Source of the DNA: Bolinopsis microptera
Taxonomy: Eukaryota; Ctenophora; Tentaculata; Lobata; Bolinopsidae
DNA: 64,000 nucleotides
Direction: 5' to 3'
Assembly (NCBI RefSeq): GCF_026151205.1
Contig: NC_087074.1
Coordinates: 2,790,001-2,854,000, forward strand
The position numbers and the translations under genes were made by a program. Under the pieces are notes generated by a model. It saw nothing but the letters and a program-made list of their open reading frames with translations. It searched no databases and was not told where the DNA came from. Shown piece after piece: positions 58,346 through 64,000 of the stretch (its first letter is position 1; each line of letters opens with the position of its first letter).

Positions 58346-58865
58346 CCCTGGCGATGTCCTTGCTGTACGCATTGTTAAACAAGGTACTGTAAACCGAGGG
58401 GTTTTCGTTTAGGCCCTTCACACTTTGTTTTCTGTCTGTTCTAATGTATCGTCACCAATAGTGACTTAATATATAATCAATAGACCTACTAGCCTGCTGA
58501 TTTATCGCGCTTCGATCTCATCTGAAACTATGCTTGGTGTAGCTTGTTTGGTATAATATAGTAATTCTGGTCCTATAGTTGGGAATGAGGTAGTTGTCTG
58601 TTCACGAAGATCGCCCTCTAAACCTTACAAGGAAATATTTTCCGGTAGATCCTTGGTATAATAATCAACATTTGACAGAGCATAGTGTGGAGTGAGCTAA
58701 TGGTGCCCATCCTTGGAGAACCCGGCAAATGTCCATTGCTGGACGGCAGTAGTGTTAAACAAGGTACTGAAACCGAGGGGTTCCGTTCAGGCCCTTCACA
58801 CTTGTGTCTGTCTAGTTCTAATGTACGTCACAATAGTGACTTTAATATATGGCAAGAATAGGCGA
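58346..58865 (+). repeat. Two copies of a hairpin-bearing repeat
   Basis: Copies start near 58346 and 58715. Each reads GAGAACCC…ATGTCC, TTGCTG-ACG, TTAAACAAGGTACTG, AACCGAGGGGTT, CAGGCCCTTCACACTT, and a GTCAC-AATA-GTGAC hairpin followed by TTAATATAT. Shorter copies lie at 30552-30608 (+) and 32977-33032 (-). It may be a SINE or a small structured RNA gene. Confidence 0.6.
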
Positions 58866-58974
58866 GGAGGAAACGTTACTGTGTTTACAATCATACCCAA
58901 ATACCCATTTCTATCAAGAATTCGACAGCCTGAGATGTAATTGGTGATATATATATTATTTCTCCTAAATTACG

Positions 58975-59244
58975 TTAACTAGAACATTTATCGTGGTCAT
59001 TATCAATACATATTGGATGAGTTGGTGAGGAATTGTAGTTAGTTTCCTGAAAATAAATTGAATAATAGTAGTTTGAAGTTAGCAATATCCTAGTAACAGA
59101 ATGACGTTTAACAATCAAAGGCTCAGTAGTTGTAGCAGGCACGTATCCAGGATGTATATCTTCCAGGTCAAGCAACACCCCGCTGAAATCTAGGATGTTG
59201 TTCCTTCTAAAATTGGTTGAGGAAATTGAGAGCATTTGCCACAT
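58975..59244 (-). CDS. Unidentified ORF, possible exon(s)
   Basis: An 89-residue minus frame with DFSGVLLDLEDIHPGY, TTTEPLIVKRHSVTR and TNYNSSPTHPICIDND. An internal TTATTTTCAG at about 59047 could be an acceptor. It looks more coding than its surroundings, but no family is recognised. Confidence 0.3.
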   Translation of the reverse strand: MWQMLSISSTNFRRNNILDFSGVLLDLEDIHPGYVPATTTEPLIVKRHSVTRILLTSNYYYSIYFQETNYNSSPTHPICIDNDHDKCSS

Positions 59245-60948
59245 TAATCACTGCATCCTAGGCACATAAATAGCCCCCCCATAAGACATATGTTAACATA
59301 ACTTCTTCGGAAATAATTCTTAGGTAGGCAAGGCTGTTAGTCAGGTGATGCTTTGCTGCTCTGCCTCATTGCTGGCTACGTGGCTGGTAGTTTGTCGAAT
59401 GACACAAATTTAATCAATAATAATTTTTACAGTTCATCATATATTTGGGGCCGATATTTAATTTGTGGCCTAGGCAACTGCAATTGTGAGTTTTACCCAG
59501 AATGATGATATTTTCTCTCGCTAGTGGTTTCCTCGTTACTCTTTTATTCCTAAATGTCTTAGTAAGACACTGTTGGTCTGATTCGAGTTATTATATATAT
59601 TGATAAATATGGTATCAAAAGATCAAAAGGACTAAAAATTTTCGAGCGAGCAAACACTTTAAATAGAAACTCAAACTTCAAAAATTTTTTTAAAAGAGTC
59701 CCGACATTGGATATGAAACCAACTTGAATCGATTTATTTTTTGAACGCTGATTGAGAAATCATTAATAAATATGTAACTAAACAGATTGTTTTTGGAATA
59801 TTTTCCCTATTTGGTTCAGCAATAGCCCATTTTTGTATTTCGCTGTAAACAAACTACCATCCTTATCCCTGTGTATATTAGCAGTATAGTCTAGGAATAT
59901 TTCGTGTCAGCGCGATTGATGAAACACAATCTCCAATAACTCCATATTATTTAGTTAAAGATTTTGATATCGTTAACCGCGTTTATTCCTCTTAAAACCC
60001 GCATAATTTAATAATAAAACCTGCTTTTCCAATTTATTCGTAAGGAAATTATAGTATGTGTGTAACAGAGGCCTTGGACAGTTTTTTAAAGAAAAGTCAC
60101 TTAATTTGTGACCTGTACTTGTCCGACCCTGCTATATTGCTTTTCCGCTTCACTTGGGTCCACTCACTTAACTATTGTCCTCAGCATACTTGATTTTCTG
60201 CTGTCTAATCTACTTGCATCCGAAAATTAATTCATCAAATTTTACCATCACTTCACACTCGAATGCGCTCAACGGGCTCGGATAGCATCTCTTGTAAGTC
60301 ATTGTTACGATTAATAACGAGAGAACGCACGGGTCACATCACGTATTATTACTAGTTCAACATTTATGACGTGTAATGGTGTCCATGAAAAATTTATTTA
60401 TACATGATCGTTTTAAGGAAACTTCCACCCTTGACCCTTGTTACGTGTGATAGACCTTTCTCTCCATTGTGTCCCTCGCCCCCGTGTCCAACCATTTAGA
60501 AACTTTTCGCCCTCGTGCCTTCTCCCATTATTGACTTCGCCATTATCATATACCCCACTAAACCTTAATCCACCCTAACCGTATTTAATTACCAATTTGT
60601 TGTAAAAACCCTGGGAGGTACCACAATGAACGCTTTCAATATCAATAATACACATGTAATACCTTATTGGACCCTTATTTGACCGACATTATACTTGAAC
60701 GACATAATTTTGAAACGGACATTAAAATGAACAATCGCAGGCATCGAAGGCATTCATATAATGTATTTAATTTACTACATTGTCAAGACTTTATATGAAC
60801 GGACATTAAAATGGAACGTTAGGGCCCCAGCGACCAATTAATGTCCGTTCAAATAAATTCCCATCATTAAGAGATTAATTAATTGCGATTATTAATATTT
60901 TATTGCCAATGTAATTAATAAAAATAGTCTACAATTTATTAATCACTG
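59245..60948. other. AT-rich spacer with short repeats
   Basis: No gene seen. At 60715 and 60798 the phrase ACGGACATTAAAATG is repeated, and its inverse lies at 60838-60852. Confidence 0.45.
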
Positions 60949-61080
60949 AACTTCCTAGAGGTCATTTGGTCTGGACCTGCACAAAACCACTGTTTTTGGG
61001 TGTAATTCCCCCTTAAGGGTTTCTTAAGTGGTGGCATTTGGGCTTAGTTGGGGTGGTCTTTGGTCGTCAATCAGTTGCTT
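60949..61080 (+). repeat. 130-base direct repeat, copy 1
   Basis: Shares GAGGTCATTTGGTCTGGAC, CCCTTAAGGGTTT, GGTGGCATT and CGTCAATCAG, in order, with 61843-61975. Contains the palindrome CCCTTAAGGG. Confidence 0.75.
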
Positions 61081-61842
61081 TATAGTATGCCAATATTAAA
61101 AATAGGTGCATACAATATATTAATCGTAATTCCAAACACGGTCAATAGTCATACATTAAGAAATACCCTTATTTGATACTTAAATAAATAAAATGTGATT
61201 TTTTAATCTGCATATCCAAAAAATCACATTTTCTCCCATAACCTTCAAAGGGAATAATTTAGGGTGTTATGCTGTCAAACTCATATATAAAAAATGAGCT
61301 AGTTGCGGTATTTTTTATTTTCAAAAAGTCACTTAGCACATTCCTATCAAAATTAGAAAAATCAAGTAATAATAAAAACGAAAAATGTGCCTAAATTTGT
61401 TGATTGGCTTTGAGGTCCAATAGATCTGAAGAACAAATGATAACAACATTTTTGAGGGCATCAAAAACTGCGCTAGAAGAATTCAAGAACAATTTGAATT
61501 CAACCATCAATCAATCGATTCTTCCCGTGACTTACTTTTTTGTTAAAATAAGCCTGAAAGGACAATATTAGCTTTTGACTTAAAAAGTGTATAACGTACA
61601 CACCAGCACTTTATTTAGATACGATATCAGGATTTACACAAACCTTGAAATAGATGTGAATAAAACGTGCGAGCAAAATTTCAACCCGATATCCACAAGA
61701 AATGATTAACTTATCGCGCTCGACCAACAAATTAATTTTTTCCGAAAATTGCACACTGTAACCCAGGAAAATGCTCGATTACAAAAATAGGTATTCTCAA
61801 AATGATTTTTTTTGGTTTGGAAACGTTCGCTAGAAGGTCACT
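61081..61842. other. Spacer between direct repeats
   Basis: AT-rich. It holds a perfect 15-bp hairpin at about 61191-61234 (AAAATGTGATTTTTT and its complement). No gene. Confidence 0.5.
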
Positions 61843-61975
61843 GAACTGCCTATGAGGTCATTTGGTCTGGACGGCAACAAACCCACTTTTTTGGTGTATG
61901 CCCCCTTAAGGGTTTTCTTATGGTGGTGGCATTAGGTTTATTGGGTGACTTTGTCGTCAATCAGGCGGTAGTTTT
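61843..61975 (+). repeat. 130-base direct repeat, copy 2
   Basis: Second copy of 60949-61080, about 890 bases downstream, diverged by scattered substitutions and small indels. Confidence 0.75.
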
Positions 61976-62299
61976 GATATAAGATTGTGGTAAATACACT
62001 GAGGCAACCTATAATTACTATATCAATGAAAAAGAACAGTGTTTTGATGAGCGATATAAAAAATTTACGAATGACTTAAATCAAGAAAAATGTAATATTT
62101 AAAGACTGTTTTATGCGGATAGTGCCGGACAAACCTAAGGAAGCAAAATAATATTAAGTTTTTTTTAAATCGCCAATGGTTTTTACATATCTTCAAGTAA
62201 TATGCAAGTCATATATCACAGCAGCTCTATCTGAACTTATAAAGGTTTAATTTTTGACCACAAACTTAATAACTTCCGAGACAGATAGGAATTACAACT

Positions 62300-62374
62300 A
62301 ATAGCGTTACAATAGCGTTACAATAGCGTTACAATTCGTTGACAATAGCATTACAATACGTTACAATAGCGTTA
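62300..62374 (+). repeat. 11-base minisatellite
   Basis: About seven copies of AATAGCGTTAC, the middle ones degenerate. Confidence 0.85.
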
Positions 62375-63114
62375 TAGCTGACAAGTAAGCAATATGTTTT
62401 GCATCTCATATGGCATCAGTATAGAACAATGAAAATCGACAAAATTTTAGCTCTCAGACACAGACGACTTGCCACACGTTTTTGTGTCCCCTTTTCTGCT
62501 GGCGAGATGAGTACAAGAACACATTCAAGTGGAAAAAATTTCCGAGACAGTCAAAGCATAATGCGTTGAATAAGGTGATTTTTTTCCACTCTGCAGTACT
62601 CAACTACTCATTAGCTTGTTCTTATTCTTGTGCTTTTCTTTAATTATCTATAATCCATCGTCATAAAATGTTATTAGGACACCATTAAATCTGCTGACTC
62701 TACCTTACAATATACTATCATGAACCCGTCTAACCCTAACGTGGTGTCCAAGACTCAAGAGACTAAAATAAATATTACCTATTAATTCGCGTTTTTGACA
62801 CCAACCACTTGGGAGTCTTAATTTGGCACTAAATTACTTAATCTTTGGACAATCTTTATATGTTTATCACAGAGCTGATATTAAGTCCATTAAAGCATAT
62901 GACCCATTCAAAAAAAGTTTCAGTGTAAATCTTTTACAGTTTTTGATGTTTTGGGAAAGTTCGCGTTAAAGTTGATGCCGTGTGTCAGTAAAATAGCACG
63001 GATCCATATATAATATCGAAAACCAACCGGAAGCTCAGTTTACTACACACTATCAAAAGTGAATTTAACAGCAGAAACGATACCTGAACCTCAGCTCAGT
63101 GAAGAAGAGGTGAA

Positions 63115-63415
63115 CGGCTGGCGCAGTTCAGAATGAGTGCGCATAAGTTTAACATCTGAGGACCGGTAGATACGCCATCAACCGTGAAAATCCACTCGTC
63201 GCATTTTTATGCACTGTTCTTCATCAGACCTTGAAGCTGTCGGTATACTGGCTGAGTTACCCAATGTTTGAGCCGATCATTGAAGATGAGAAACACTTTC
63301 TCACCGATTGTTCGCTTTACCACGACCTGAGGCGAAACATAGTCAGCATGCGAGAACCATGATCACCTCTGGAGCGAGACCTTGCCGACCTTTTTCCAAG
63401 GATATCCTTATTTGC
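63115..63415 (+). mobile_element. LINE C-terminal zinc-knuckle remnant
   Basis: Plus-strand frames read MSAHKFNI, then RYAINREN, then IEDEKHFLTDCSLYHDLRR. This order (HKL-IE-GRY…R.C..C…IEDE.HFL..C..Y..LR) is the conserved C-terminus after the RT of many LINEs. The frames shift, and the CxxC pair is lost or not visible. It is a relic. Confidence 0.5.
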
Positions 63416-64000
63416 ATGATCATAGAAACCTGCCAGATTTCTAGAGTAAAGTGAACATGCGGAGTTCCCCCCGATGACAGAAAAGAAAAGGAAGGACTAA
63501 CACCATGACTCATGGACTCAACATGCGAAACGTGGAATCCGACAGTGTGATATTTTTCGTGTGTCGTTTTCACACTTTTGATTTATGTGGAATTTTGTGT
63601 GGATCTTAAGCATGGACCCAAAGGACTGGTTGTTCGCGTCATGAAACATTAGAATAGTTCGGTATTTTTAAACACTTTAGACTATAACCTCAACCGTGAG
63701 TTTTTTTCAGGACAGGTATTCGGTTCTTTTTTCGTTTTGACTTTCATTTTATCTTTAATTTTTAAATAATAGATTCCGACACTATGTTTATTGTAATGAT
63801 CCATTTTATTTTTGAAATTCTTTCGTCTCGCTTTTTATATAGTAAGATAAATCGAGTGCGATATATATTGAGTGTTCCGTACCATTTTACTGACACCACG
63901 GCACAAACTTAACTCCGAACTTTCCGCAAGAAACCGTAAAAATATACAACTAACGTTTTGGACTGGTCAACGCATAAATGGCCCTCCAAATCACATGAAA
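63416..64000. other. Terminal AT-rich stretch, no gene seen
   Basis: No ORF or RNA gene recognised. Confidence 0.4.

Noticed and set aside
62300-62374. CRISPR-like array
   Set aside because: Uninterrupted 11-base tandem units with no spacers, in animal DNA.

Overview
The window looks like intron-bearing invertebrate animal DNA, AT-rich and dense in transposons. I see no bacterial operons. Introns can be as short as 40 bases, splice sites are GT-AG, and AATAAA signals follow genes. The transposon mix is CR1-like LINEs with PHD finger and SGNH esterase, hAT, a Tourist-like MITE, TTAA elements, a Tc1-like MITE, a Polinton and a LINE-like RT with the motif LVDAxNAFN. A cnidarian, sponge or similar invertebrate would fit, but the species cannot be fixed from this sequence.

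Layout. 1-6001 (unit A) holds a LINE on the minus strand: an AP-endonuclease that runs off the window start, preceded by two AlkB-dioxygenase + SGNH-esterase modules. A PHD-finger/coiled-coil ORF lies divergently on the plus strand. 6002-22844 (unit X) is a 16.8 kb segment bounded by diverged inverted repeats. It holds a spliced minus-strand gene whose last five exons join in phase and end at a stop with a poly-A signal, plus plus-strand exons (one with a C2H2 finger), a SINE-like tRNA copy, a MITE and an RNase H fragment. 22845-24285 (unit B), 24305-29681 (A', a copy of A) and 29682-31165 (B', a copy of B) follow. The A'-B' junction looks like the site without X. So the order is A-X-B-A'-B': either a real 6.8 kb tandem duplication with X inserted in one copy, or two haplotypes joined end to end by the assembler. 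A' differs from A largely by one- and two-base indels.

31186-34397 is an apparently intact four-exon minus-strand gene for a GPI-anchored, cysteine-rich Ly6/uPAR-like surface protein. Its introns hold a TTAA-flanked fold-back element and a Tc1-like MITE. 34766-38690 is a LINE-like reverse transcriptase copy cut by a Tc1-like MITE, a 1.5 kb hAT relic and a hAT MITE, the last three with recognisable target-site duplications. 39084-39242 is a Tourist-like MITE. 39.9-44.6 kb is a Polinton/Maverick fossil centred on a family B DNA polymerase. 45.2-45.9 kb is nested tandem repeats. 46.18-47.25 kb is a second copy of the RT family.

48.6-56.6 kb is a multi-exon plus-strand gene for a large extracellular protein with many GCC2/GCC3 (ephrin-receptor-like) cysteine repeats. 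Several exons join in phase and others have frame problems. The last 7 kb is AT-rich and mostly non-coding, with a repeated hairpin-bearing element at 58.4 and 58.7 kb, a 130-base direct repeat pair, an 11-base minisatellite and a LINE C-terminal zinc-knuckle remnant.
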